Position numbers and translations under genes: made by a program. Shown here in pieces: positions 1 to 6,990 of a DNA stretch of 14,389 nt. Under the pieces are notes generated by a model that saw only the letters and a list, made by a program, of their open reading frames with translations, searched no databases and had not been told where the DNA came from. This DNA comes from an uncultured Bacillota bacterium. Lineage in GTDB: Bacteria > Bacillota_I > Bacilli_A > RFN20 > CAG-826. The stretch's first letter is position 1. Each line of letters starts with the position of its first letter. The stretch spans positions 1-14,389 of the forward strand of contig CASFWS010000029.1 in the NCBI GenBank assembly GCA_949298295.1, given 5' to 3'.

Positions 1-74
1 TCCCGAACACGGAAGTTAAGCACCGCAGCGGCGAAGGTAGCCCCCTCGGGGGCGAGAATAGCGCGCCGCCGGGC
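1..74 (+). rRNA. rrf: 5S ribosomal RNA, 3' part (5' end outside window)
   Basis: The first bases carry the most conserved 5S rRNA block (CCGAACACGGAAGTTAAGC at 3-21), followed by the usual loop E/helix IV region with a C-rich/G-rich hairpin (about 40-53), the GAGAATA element and a 3' helix I strand ending gccgccgggc at 65-74. About 40 bases of the 5' half lie before the window. The gene is therefore the distal end of an rRNA operon read on the + strand. The 3' strand of helix I is followed directly by six T residues (75-80), so the 5S terminal helix may itself act as a terminator. The 3' end is placed by similarity to other 5S genes and could be off by one or two bases. Confidence 0.93.
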
Positions 75-100
75 TTTTTTCCTTTATGCCCCCTGCGCGG

Positions 101-130
101 AGCCTCCTTCCTCCGGCGGAGGGCTTTTTC
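101..130 (+). terminator. Rho-independent terminator after the rRNA operon
   Basis: A GC-rich hairpin is followed by a T run (gctttttc, 123-130). The simplest stem is cctcc (110-114) with ggagg (118-122) around a 3-base loop; an alternative longer stem pairs agcctcc (101-107) with ggagggct (118-125) with one bulge. It lies 27 bases after the 5S end and before the promoter of the next gene, as expected for the end of an rRNA transcript. Confidence 0.7.
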
Positions 131-134
131 GTTT

Positions 135-153
135 TTCTTTCCTAAGGAAAGAA
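135..153. repeat. 19-bp perfect palindrome between rrn terminator and promoter
   Basis: Two 9-base arms (ttctttcct at 135-143 and aggaaagaa at 145-153) are perfectly complementary around a single central base (A144). A third copy of the theme, ccttcctt (156-163), can also pair with aaggaa at 144-149. The element ends 16 bases before the putative -35 box of the first protein gene. It may be an operator or a remnant of a terminator; nothing in the sequence decides which. Confidence 0.5.
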
Positions 154-169
154 CTCCTTCCTTCGAAAT

Positions 170-198
170 TTGCCTATGGGGGCTATTGGTGCGATAAT
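170..198 (+). promoter_or_regulatory. Predicted extended -10 promoter of the asp23-fakA-recG operon
   Basis: The -10 box GATAAT (193-198) differs from TATAAT at one base and is preceded by TGC (190-192), an extended -10. A weak -35, TTGCCT (170-175), lies 17 bases upstream. The expected start of transcription (about 205-207) is only 4 to 6 bases before the ATG at 211, so the mRNA would be close to leaderless. No Shine-Dalgarno sequence is visible before that ATG. Confidence 0.55.
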
Positions 199-210
199 AC
201 CGCGCAAGCC

Positions 211-570
211 ATGGTTACCGATAAGAAAGCTCCCTACGGGGACATCAAGATCAGCAAGGAAGCGATCAATGCCGTTGCCGGCGAAGCGGCGGCCGAATGC
301 TATGGAGTGGTCGGCCTCGCGCCGCGTTCGCTCCTTTCGAAGAACATCGGCAAGCTTCTCAAGAAAGAAGAATACGGCGAAGGGGTCTACATCCGTCGCC
401 GGAAGGACGACTACGAAGTCGATCTTTACATCGCCGTCGCCTACGGCGTGAAGGTGACCGAGGTTTCAAGCGAAGTCCAAAAGAAAGTGGCCTACGTCCT
501 CCAAAAGACGTTCGGCCTCCCCTTTAGGACGGTCAACGTATACGTTCAGGACATCAGGGAAATCAATTAG
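211..570 (+). CDS. yloU: Asp23/Gls24 family protein (YloU-like), 119 aa
   Basis: This 119-residue protein is an Asp23/Gls24 (DUF322) family member, small cytoplasmic or membrane-associated proteins tied to envelope stress in Gram-positive bacteria. Family marks seen are the start YGDIKISKEAINAVAGEAA (about residues 9-27) and GVVGLAPRS (about 32-40), the central VDLYIAVAYGVKV strand region, and the C-terminal VQKKVAYVLQKTFG helix followed by VNVYVQDI. The length is normal for the YloU subgroup. The ATG at 211 is the only in-frame Met that keeps the conserved N-terminal block; it has no visible ribosome binding site, and a promoter sits only 12 bases upstream. The gene directly precedes fakA (2-base gap), the same pairing as yloU-yloV in B. 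subtilis. The family is clear; the exact cellular role is not. Confidence 0.9.
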   Translation: MVTDKKAPYGDIKISKEAINAVAGEAAAECYGVVGLAPRSLLSKNIGKLLKKEEYGEGVYIRRRKDDYEVDLYIAVAYGVKVTEVSSEVQKKVAYVLQKTFGLPFRTVNVYVQDIREIN

Positions 571-572
571 CC

Positions 573-2291
573 ATGAAAAGCATCGACGGAAGCACTTTGA
601 AGCAGCTCTTCCTTTCCGCGGCCAATAACCTTTACAACCATTACCCGGAAATCGACCAGCTCAACGTCTTCCCGGTCCCCGACGGGGATACCGGGATGAA
701 CATGAATCTCACCCTCACTTCGGGATCGAAGGAAATCATGAACCGGAACGACGCCTCGGTCGAGGCCATTTCGGCGGCCTTTTCCCGCGGCCTCCTCATG
801 GGCGCCCGCGGCAATAGCGGCGTCATCACCTCCCAGATCTTCCGCGGCATCGCCGAGGGGATGAAGGGCCATGACGAGGTGAATGTGAGGGAGTTCGCCG
901 AAGCCTTCGTCCGCGGGAAGGAAGTCGCCTACAAGGCCGTCATGAAGCCGGTCGAGGGAACGATCCTTACCGTCATCCGCGAGTCGAGCGCCGCCCTTGT
1001 CGAAGGGCTGAAGAAGGTCTCGACCATCGAAGGAGCCCTCGATCTCCTCCTTAGGGAAGCCAAGAAGAGCCTCCAGCATACCCCCGACCTCCTTCCGATC
1101 TTGAAGGAAGTCGGCGTCGTCGACTCCGGCGGGGCGGGGCTCTGCGTCATCTTCGAAGGGATGGCCAAGGCCGCCCAGGGGAAGTTCGTCGAACGTAACG
1201 TCGACGAGACCCGGGAGGCGACCTCGAGCATTTTCCCGCAGGCGGGCAATGCCAAGTACGCCGGCGCCCTCGTAAGCGAGGACGAAGAGGGCTTTGGCTA
1301 TTGCACCCAGTTCATCCTCCGCCTCGGCAAGCCCGACGACGGGAAGAAGCCTTTCATCGAAGAACGCTTCCGTTCTTTCCTCGATGCCCATGGCAAAAGT
1401 GTCGTCTTGGTCCGCGACGACGATATCGTCAAGGTCCATGTCCATACCCTCCAACCGGGCTCGATGCTCAATTACGCCCAGAATTTCGGGGAGTTCTTGA
1501 CCATCGTCATCGAAAACATGTCGGAAGAGCACCATAACATCGAGCACGGCAACGTGGCGACCGACATGGAAGGGAACATCGCCCGTTCGCGGGAAGCCAA
1601 GCAGGCAGCGAAAGACGAACCGCTCAAGAACCAAGCCCTCGTGGCCGTCAGTTCCGGCCAAGGGCTCGACGAGATGTTCCGCGAGCTCGGAGTCGACGCC
1701 ATCGTCTCCGGCGGCCAGACGATGAACCCCTCGACCGAGGACTTCGTGAAGGCCATCCGGGAAGCCCACGCCAAGACGGTTTACCTTCTTCCGAACAATT
1801 CGAACATCGTGATGGCGGCTTCCCAAGCTTGCGACGTGATGGAAGGGGAAATTAGGGCCAAGGTCGTCCCCTCGAAAACCGTCCTCCAGGGCCTCGTGAG
1901 CGCCATGCAGTTCAGTCCCGATAGCGACGAGGAAGGCAATTACGAAGCCATGAAGAGCGCCCTCAAGGACGTCAAGAGCGGCTCGATCACCTATGCCATC
2001 AAGGATACCGACATCGAAGGCGTCCACATCACCAAGGACTATTACATGGCGATGAAGGACGACAAGGAAATCGTCACTTGCACGAAAGACAAACTCGACG
2101 CCCTCTATGCCCTCGTCGATGCCCTCGTCGACGAGGATTCCTCGCTTCTTACCGTCATCATGGGGGCCGATATCGAAGCCTCCCTTGGCGAGAAGATCGC
2201 CGCCTACCTCGAAGAGAAGCACCCCGATCTCGACCTCGATGTCCGTAGCGGCGGCCAACCCGTCTATTCCTTCCTCGTCGGGGTCGAGTGA
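573..2291 (+). CDS. fakA: Fatty acid kinase, ATP-binding subunit FakA (DAK2 domain protein YloV), 572 aa
   Basis: FakA phosphorylates fatty acids held by a FakB carrier, giving acyl-phosphate that PlsX/PlsY use for phospholipid synthesis. The N-terminal DhaL/DAK2 kinase domain (about residues 1-200) shows the Mg-ATP binding motif DGDTG at 37-41 followed by NMNLTL, the glycine-rich GARGNSG at 77-83, and VVDSGGAGL with Asp184. A middle domain and a DegV-like C-terminal domain follow (for example SGGQTMNPSTEDF and LLPNNSNIVMAA), ending with GGQPVYSFLVGVE. The length is close to that of S. aureus FakA. All motifs I would expect for the kinase are intact. The gene follows the Asp23 gene by two bases and its TGA overlaps the recG ATG, so it is co-transcribed and probably translationally coupled. 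Together with plsX two genes on, it suggests use of exogenous fatty acids. No fakB is seen in the window. Confidence 0.93.
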   Translation: MKSIDGSTLKQLFLSAANNLYNHYPEIDQLNVFPVPDGDTGMNMNLTLTSGSKEIMNRNDASVEAISAAFSRGLLMGARGNSGVITSQIFRGIAEGMKGHDEVNVREFAEAFVRGKEVAYKAVMKPVEGTILTVIRESSAALVEGLKKVSTIEGALDLLLREAKKSLQHTPDLLPILKEVGVVDSGGAGLCVIFEGMAKAAQGKFVERNVDETREATSSIFPQAGNAKYAGALVSEDEEGFGYCTQFILRLGKPDDGKKPFIEERFRSFLDAHGKSVVLVRDDDIVKVHVHTLQPGSMLNYAQNFGEFLTIVIENMSEEHHNIEHGNVATDMEGNIARSREAKQAAKDEPLKNQALVAVSSGQGLDEMFRELGVDAIVSGGQTMNPSTEDFVKAIREAHAKTVYLLPNNSNIVMAASQACDVMEGEIRAKVVPSKTVLQGLVSAMQFSPDSDEEGNYEAMKSALKDVKSGSITYAIKDTDIEGVHITKDYYMAMKDDKEIVTCTKDKLDALYALVDALVDEDSSLLTVIMGADIEASLGEKIAAYLEEKHPDLDLDVRSGGQPVYSFLVGVE

Positions 2292-4213
2292 TGCCCCCTC
2301 TCTCGAAGTCCCCGCGGGTCAGCTTTCTCCTCGACCGCCTAGGGCTCAAGGATGCCCTCGACGTCGTCGAGCACCTTCCGCGGCGTTACGAGGACTATAG
2401 CCTTACCGGGCTTCCCATCCATCCCGAGAACGGCGAGCGCGCCGTTCTTTTCGGCGTTGTCGTCGGGGCTATCCGCCGCCCGGTCCGCTTCAAGCGGGCC
2501 TCGCTCGTCAGCTTTTCCTTCCGCCTCAAGGATGGAAGGGAGTTCCGGGTCGAGGCTTGGAACCGCGATTACCTTGCCTCGCGCCTCAAGGACGGGTCGG
2601 AAGTTACGATCCTCGTCCATTACGATGCGAGGCGTTCTTCCCTTTCCCTCGTGAGCCTCAAGGAAGGGCGGATCCCGCCCGAGAAGACCCTCCGGGCCGT
2701 CCACTCCCTGCCCGAGGGGCTTTCGGAGGCCACTTTCTCTTCCCTTCTCCGGCGCTCGTTCAAGGAGCTTGAAGGGGTCTTTCTCGAGCCTTTGCCCCCG
2801 GACATCCGGGAAAAGTACCGCCTCCTCGGTACTCTCGAGGCTTATTACGAGGCCCATTTCCCTACCTCCCGGGAACGCCTTCGCTTGGCCATCCGGACCC
2901 TGAAGTACCTCGAAGCCTTCCTCTATGAGCTGCTCATCATCCGCGGGAAGGACGAGCGGCGCCTCAAGCGTCCGCTCCATATGCGGGCGATCGACCTCCA
3001 ATCCTTTAAGCATTTTGTCTCCTCCCTCCCTTATCAGCCGACGGCCGATCAGAAAAAGGCCGTCAACGAAGCCTATCGCGACATGACCGGGGAACGCTTG
3101 ATGTACCGGCTCCTCCAAGGAGACGTCGGGACGGGGAAGACCCTCGTCTCCTCCCTCGTCCTTTTCCTTAACTCCTGCCGGGGCTACCAAGGAGCCTTCC
3201 TTGCCCCGACCGAAGCCTTGGCCCGCCAGCACTTCGCGACGCTGAAGAAGCTCTTTGCCGGCACTTCGCTAAAAACGGTCCTCCTCGTGGGAAGCCTTCC
3301 CGCCGAGGAAAGGCGCGAGGCCCTTTCCGAAATCGCGAGCGGGGAAGCCGATATCGCCGTCGGGACGCACGCTCTATTTTCCAAGGGCGTTGATTATGCC
3401 GGCCTCCACCTCGCCGTCATCGACGAGCAGCATAAGTTCGGGGTGTCCCAGCGCGTTTCCCTTTTCGGCAAGGGCGAGGGAATGGACGTCTACATGATGA
3501 GTGCCACCCCGATTCCCCGAAGCCTTGCCCAAGCCGTTTACGGGGACCTCGACATCTCGACCCTCCACGAGTTCCCGAGCGGAAAGCGGGAAGTGGAGAC
3601 CCTTCTTTTCCCTTACCATGACCGCCGGGTCCAGGACGAAATCAAAGCGGCCCTGGCGGAAGGGCGGCGCGTTTATGTCGTAAGCAAGGAAATCCATGGC
3701 GAGGATCCCCGCACGAGCGCGAGCGAAATCCATCGCCGTTACCAAAACGCCTATCCCGGGAAAGTCGCCCTTGCGACTGGGGAAATGGACGAAGAGGGGC
3801 TCGGGGCGGCGCTTAGTGCCTTCCGAAGCGGCGAGAAGCCGATCCTCGTTGCCACCCAGGTCGTTGAGGTCGGTCTCGACGTGAAGGAGGCCGGACTCAT
3901 GGTCGTCTACGATGCCTCGCGCTTTGCCCTGTCTTCGTTGCATCAGCTTCGGGGCCGGGTCGGGCGCGACGGGAAAAAGGCCAAGTTCATCCTCTTGAGC
4001 GACAAAGAGGATCGGGGTCCCGGCGAGCTTTTCGGGACCCGGCAGAGCGGGGAGCTTACCTTCGCCGTCCTCGACCCGGTGAGCGACCTTAAGATCCTCT
4101 CGACTGCCCGGGACGACGCCATCCGCCTGAAGGAAAGCGGCGGAAGCGATTACGAGATGGCTCTCTCTTACGCTTCAAGGCGCCAAGAGAAGGGGACCCT
4201 AGGTCCTTCTTGA
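2291..4213 (+). CDS. recG: ATP-dependent DNA helicase RecG, 640 aa
   Basis: RecG is a superfamily 2 translocase that reverses stalled replication forks and processes branched DNA. The N-terminal part (about 1-240) is the wedge/OB region. The motor carries Walker A GDVGTGKT (277-284), a DEQH box (378-381) followed by KFGVSQR, motif III MSATPIPRSLA, motif V ATQVVEVGLDV and motif VI QLRGRVGR (from Gln552). All helicase motifs are intact. At 640 residues it is somewhat shorter than B. subtilis and E. coli RecG (about 680-690), mainly in the N-terminal part. I chose ATG at 2291, which overlaps the fakA stop as TGATG; a GTG one codon upstream (2288) is the alternative. The placement after fakA and before plsX matches the B. 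subtilis order, except that fapR is absent. Confidence 0.95.
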   Translation: MPPLSKSPRVSFLLDRLGLKDALDVVEHLPRRYEDYSLTGLPIHPENGERAVLFGVVVGAIRRPVRFKRASLVSFSFRLKDGREFRVEAWNRDYLASRLKDGSEVTILVHYDARRSSLSLVSLKEGRIPPEKTLRAVHSLPEGLSEATFSSLLRRSFKELEGVFLEPLPPDIREKYRLLGTLEAYYEAHFPTSRERLRLAIRTLKYLEAFLYELLIIRGKDERRLKRPLHMRAIDLQSFKHFVSSLPYQPTADQKKAVNEAYRDMTGERLMYRLLQGDVGTGKTLVSSLVLFLNSCRGYQGAFLAPTEALARQHFATLKKLFAGTSLKTVLLVGSLPAEERREALSEIASGEADIAVGTHALFSKGVDYAGLHLAVIDEQHKFGVSQRVSLFGKGEGMDVYMMSATPIPRSLAQAVYGDLDISTLHEFPSGKREVETLLFPYHDRRVQDEIKAALAEGRRVYVVSKEIHGEDPRTSASEIHRRYQNAYPGKVALATGEMDEEGLGAALSAFRSGEKPILVATQVVEVGLDVKEAGLMVVYDASRFALSSLHQLRGRVGRDGKKAKFILLSDKEDRGPGELFGTRQSGELTFAVLDPVSDLKILSTARDDAIRLKESGGSDYEMALSYASRRQEKGTLGPS

Positions 4214-4225
4214 CCCCATTTTCGC

Positions 4226-4231
4226 TATAAT
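4226..4231 (+). promoter_or_regulatory. Possible internal promoter (-10 TATAAT) before plsX
   Basis: A perfect TATAAT stands in the 35-base gap between recG and plsX, conspicuous in a GC-rich region. No good -35 is seen at the standard spacing (the TTGACC at 4210-4215 is only 10 bases away). Transcription would start near 4238, at the GGAG ribosome binding site (4238-4241) of plsX. It may allow plsX and downstream genes to be expressed independently of fakA-recG. Confidence 0.35.
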
Positions 4232-4248
4232 CAGCACGGAGAAAAAAC

Positions 4249-5226
4249 ATGAAAATCGTTTTGGACATGATGGGTTCCGACAAAGGAACCCAAGCCACCA
4301 AGGAAGGGGCGCGCCTCTTCCATGAGCGCCACCCGGAAATCGAGCTGATCGTCGTGGGAAAAAAGGAAGAGCTTTCCGATATGGAAGCGGAAGGCTTCCG
4401 CCTCGTCGAGGCTAGCGACGTCCTCGAGATGGACATGGGTGCCCTCGAGGTGCTTCGAAGGAAGGAGTCCTCGATGGTGAAGGCCATCGAGTATTGCGCC
4501 GAAAACGGGTGCGATGCCGTCGTGAGCGCCGGCTCGACCGGGGCCTTCCTTTCCTGTTCGGCCCTGCGCCTAAAGAAAATCGAGGGCGTCAAGCGTCCGG
4601 CCCTCGTGACGAACTTCCCGAACTTGAAGACCGGGGGCCAGGTGACGATCCTCGACATCGGGGCCTCGATTCGAAACACGGCGGAGGAACTCGTCCAATT
4701 CGCCCTCATGGGTACCCTTTACTCGCAAGCCGTCAACGGCATCAAGAGCCCGAAAGTCCGTCTCCTTTCCAACGGGGCGGAAGAAGGGAAAGGGAGCGAA
4801 GAAGGAAAGGCTGCCTATCAACTTCTCAAGGGGCGCGCGGACATCAATTTCCAAGGCAACGAGGAACCGAGCAAAGTACTGACCGGCGATAGTGACGTCA
4901 TCGTGACCTCCGGCTACGACGGGAACGTCCTCCTCAAGTCGACGGAAGGAGCGGCCAAGGCGATGAGCGGCCTCATCAAGAAAGCCTTCAAGCGGAGCCT
5001 TCTTTCGAAGATCGGCTACCTTCTTTCCAAGAAAGGCTTCGACGAGATGAAGGCGACGCTTGATCCTCGCTCGACGGGGGGAGCCCTCCTTTGCGGGGTC
5101 CGCTCGGTGGCCGTCAAAGGCCACGGCAATAGCGACGCCCTCGGTTTCTCCAACGCCATCGAGGTGGCCTATCGGCTCGCCAACAAAGGCATCGTCGAGT
5201 CCCTCGAAAAGGCGATGGGCGACTGA
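4249..5226 (+). CDS. plsX: Phosphate acyltransferase PlsX, 325 aa
   Basis: PlsX interconverts acyl-ACP and acyl-phosphate, the donor for glycerol-3-phosphate acylation by PlsY. Family marks are the N-terminal VLDMMGSDKG (canonical DAMGGD form is altered), AVVSAGSTGAFL, the central LDIGASIRNTAEELVQFALMG, GNEEPSKVLTGDSDVIVTSGYDGNVLLK, and C-terminal GGALLCGVRSVAVKGHGNSDALGFSNAI. Length is typical. Several usually invariant residues are changed (DMMGSDKG; SGYDGNV instead of DGFxGNV), so it is a divergent member, but the order of all blocks is right. A GGAG ribosome binding site lies 7 bases before the ATG. In B. subtilis, fabD, fabG and acpP normally separate plsX from rnc; here rnc starts 6 bases after the stop. 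With fakA upstream, acyl-phosphate may come largely from imported fatty acids, which is an inference. Confidence 0.9.
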   Translation: MKIVLDMMGSDKGTQATKEGARLFHERHPEIELIVVGKKEELSDMEAEGFRLVEASDVLEMDMGALEVLRRKESSMVKAIEYCAENGCDAVVSAGSTGAFLSCSALRLKKIEGVKRPALVTNFPNLKTGGQVTILDIGASIRNTAEELVQFALMGTLYSQAVNGIKSPKVRLLSNGAEEGKGSEEGKAAYQLLKGRADINFQGNEEPSKVLTGDSDVIVTSGYDGNVLLKSTEGAAKAMSGLIKKAFKRSLLSKIGYLLSKKGFDEMKATLDPRSTGGALLCGVRSVAVKGHGNSDALGFSNAIEVAYRLANKGIVESLEKAMGD

Positions 5227-5232
5227 TTTCCC

Positions 5233-6012
5233 ATGCAAAACGAGGCTTCTTTCATCGAACTTTTGTCTAAGTACGGGCTGAGGCCGGTGCGCCTTTCGCT
5301 ATATGAAGAAGCCTTTACCCACCCTTCCTTCGACGAGGCGGCCAACGAAGAACGGAAGGATTACGAGCGCCTCGAGTTCCTTGGGGACGCCCTTATGGGG
5401 CTCGTCGTGAGCGAACTATGCTACCGCCTGCACCCGGAGATGGAGGAAGGAAACCTCTCGGTCGTCAAAAGCCAGCTCATCCGAACCGAAAGCGAGGCGC
5501 GGCTCGCCCTTAGACTCGGGCTCCTCCCCTTCGTAAGGGTCGGGCCGAGCTTCCAGAAGAAGATCGAAGAGACCCCGAGCGTCCTCGAGAACGTCTGCGA
5601 GAGCTTCCTCGGCGCCCTTTTCCTCGATGTCGGCTTTGCCGCCGCCCACGCCTTCCTTTCTTCCTTCCTCTTCGACGAAGTCGCTTCCGCCCTCCCCCTT
5701 GTCTCGAAAAACCCGAAGAGCGAGCTGCAGGAAGCCCTCCAAAGCGATCACCGGGAAGCCGTGAGCTACCATCTCATCGGGGAAAGCGGCCCTTCCCACG
5801 ACAAGAACTTCGTGGTTGCCGTCTACTTCGAAGGAGAGGAAATCGGGCGCGGCGAAGGCAAGAGCAAGAAAGAAGCCGAGCAGGAAGCCGCCAGGATGGC
5901 CCTCAGCAAGCGGGCCGTTTCCTATAGCGGCCCTTACCTTCCCCCTTTGGGAAGCCTCCGGGCCGAGGGAATGAGCCTCGAAGAGGCAAGGAAGATCCTA
6001 GGAGAGAGATAA
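5233..6012 (+). CDS. rnc: Ribonuclease III, 259 aa, with an altered metal-site residue
   Basis: RNase III cuts double-stranded RNA, including the stems of precursor rRNA. The nuclease domain has the signature ERLEFLGDAL with Glu45, Glu48 and Asp52, the MEEGNLSVVKSQL block, and the second active-site helix LENVCESFLGALFLD. In that helix the metal-binding Asp (E. coli D114) is Asn120, while the catalytic Glu (E. coli E117) is present as Glu123. A double-stranded RNA binding domain follows (from about NPKSELQEALQ to KKEAEQEAARMALSKR). A further tail of about 30 residues ends the protein. No good ribosome binding site precedes the ATG, which lies 6 bases after plsX. The stop codon is directly followed by the ftsY ATG; smc, which separates the two in B. 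subtilis, is absent. Identification is firm; activity with the Asn is untested. Confidence 0.93.
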   Translation: MQNEASFIELLSKYGLRPVRLSLYEEAFTHPSFDEAANEERKDYERLEFLGDALMGLVVSELCYRLHPEMEEGNLSVVKSQLIRTESEARLALRLGLLPFVRVGPSFQKKIEETPSVLENVCESFLGALFLDVGFAAAHAFLSSFLFDEVASALPLVSKNPKSELQEALQSDHREAVSYHLIGESGPSHDKNFVVAVYFEGEEIGRGEGKSKKEAEQEAARMALSKRAVSYSGPYLPPLGSLRAEGMSLEEARKILGER

Positions 6013-6990
6013 ATGGGACTCATAAATTTCCTCAAAAGCAAGTTCGGGAAGAAGAAGCCCGAGGAAAACTACGTCAAGGGGCTCGCCAAGTCGCGGGCTG
6101 CTTTCAGCGACCGCTTGGCTCTTTTGGCCAAAAAGCACGCGAAGCTTACCCCCGAGTACTTCGAAGAGCTCGAGACGATCCTCATCGAAAGCGACGTCGG
6201 GGTGAGCCTCACCCTCCGCCTCATCGACGAACTGCTCGAAAAGGGAAAGGCGAACCCGGAAATGTCGAGCGAGGAAGCCAACGACGAGCTCATCGACATG
6301 ATGTTCGTCAGCTACGTCGAGAAGGGCGAAAGCATCGTCAACGAGCTTTCCTTCAAGGACGGGGTGCCGACCGTCCTCCTCATGGAAGGGGTCAACGGGG
6401 TCGGCAAGACGACGAGCATCGCGAAGCTCGCCTACCGTTACCAAAAGCAGGGAAAGAAGATCCTTCTTGCGGCCGGGGACACTTTCCGGGCCGGAGCGGT
6501 CGAGCAGCTCTCGATTTGGGCCGGGCGCCTAGGGGTCGACATCGTGAAAGGAAAGCCCGGCGCCGATCCGGCCTCGGTCGCTTTCGATGGGGCGAAGAAG
6601 GGTAGGGAAGGGCGTTACGACCTCCTCATCGTCGATACGGCCGGCCGCCAGCAGACGAAGGCGAACTTGATGAACGAGCTCGGGAAGATCCGGCGGGTCA
6701 TTGCCCGGGAACTTCCCGAAAGCCCGATCGAGGCCTTCCTCGTCATCGACGCGACGACGGGGCAAAACGGCGTTAGCCAAGCCAAGGCCTTTGCCGAGGC
6801 CTCGCCCCTTACCGGCATCGTCATCACCAAGATGGACGGGACCTCGAAGGGCGGGATCATCCTCTCGATCCGCGACGAAATCGGGGCCCCTGTCCGCTTC
6901 ATCGGCCTTGGGGAAAGGATGGAAGACCTCGTCGAATTCGACCTCGACGAGTATCTCCATGCCCTCCTCGTCGGAGACGACCATGGCTGA
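6013..6990 (+). CDS. ftsY: Signal recognition particle receptor FtsY, 325 aa
   Basis: FtsY is the SRP receptor GTPase that docks Ffh-bound ribosomes at the membrane. The protein starts with a short basic amphipathic stretch (MGLINFLKSKFGKKKP) likely to bind lipid, then goes almost directly into the N domain; the long acidic A domain of E. coli FtsY is missing, as in many Gram-positives. G-domain motifs are GVNGVGKTT (126-134), GDTFRAGAVEQL, DTAGRQQTKANLM, TKMDGTSKGG and GLGERMEDLVEFD. All nucleotide-binding elements are present. ATG 6013 follows the rnc TAA with no gap. The 3' end overlaps ylxM by 8 bases. The ftsY-ylxM-ffh order places all known SRP protein factors side by side. Confidence 0.96.
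   Translation: MGLINFLKSKFGKKKPEENYVKGLAKSRAAFSDRLALLAKKHAKLTPEYFEELETILIESDVGVSLTLRLIDELLEKGKANPEMSSEEANDELIDMMFVSYVEKGESIVNELSFKDGVPTVLLMEGVNGVGKTTSIAKLAYRYQKQGKKILLAAGDTFRAGAVEQLSIWAGRLGVDIVKGKPGADPASVAFDGAKKGREGRYDLLIVDTAGRQQTKANLMNELGKIRRVIARELPESPIEAFLVIDATTGQNGVSQAKAFAEASPLTGIVITKMDGTSKGGIILSIRDEIGAPVRFIGLGERMEDLVEFDLDEYLHALLVGDDHG

Noticed and set aside
567..2258. A 563-codon open frame on the - strand opposite fakA
   Set aside because: fakA on the + strand has all kinase motifs. The antisense frame gives a low-complexity Gly/Asp/His/Leu-rich product without known motifs. Its openness follows from the rarity of TTA, CTA and TCA codons in the sense frame.
2339..3232. A 297-codon - strand frame opposite recG
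   Set aside because: It lies opposite intact RecG helicase sequence and reads as a typical antisense shadow (Gly/Glu/Pro-rich, no domain).
4210..4231. TTGACC (4210) as the -35 of the plsX promoter
   Set aside because: The spacer to TATAAT is only 10 bases, far from the 16-18 needed.
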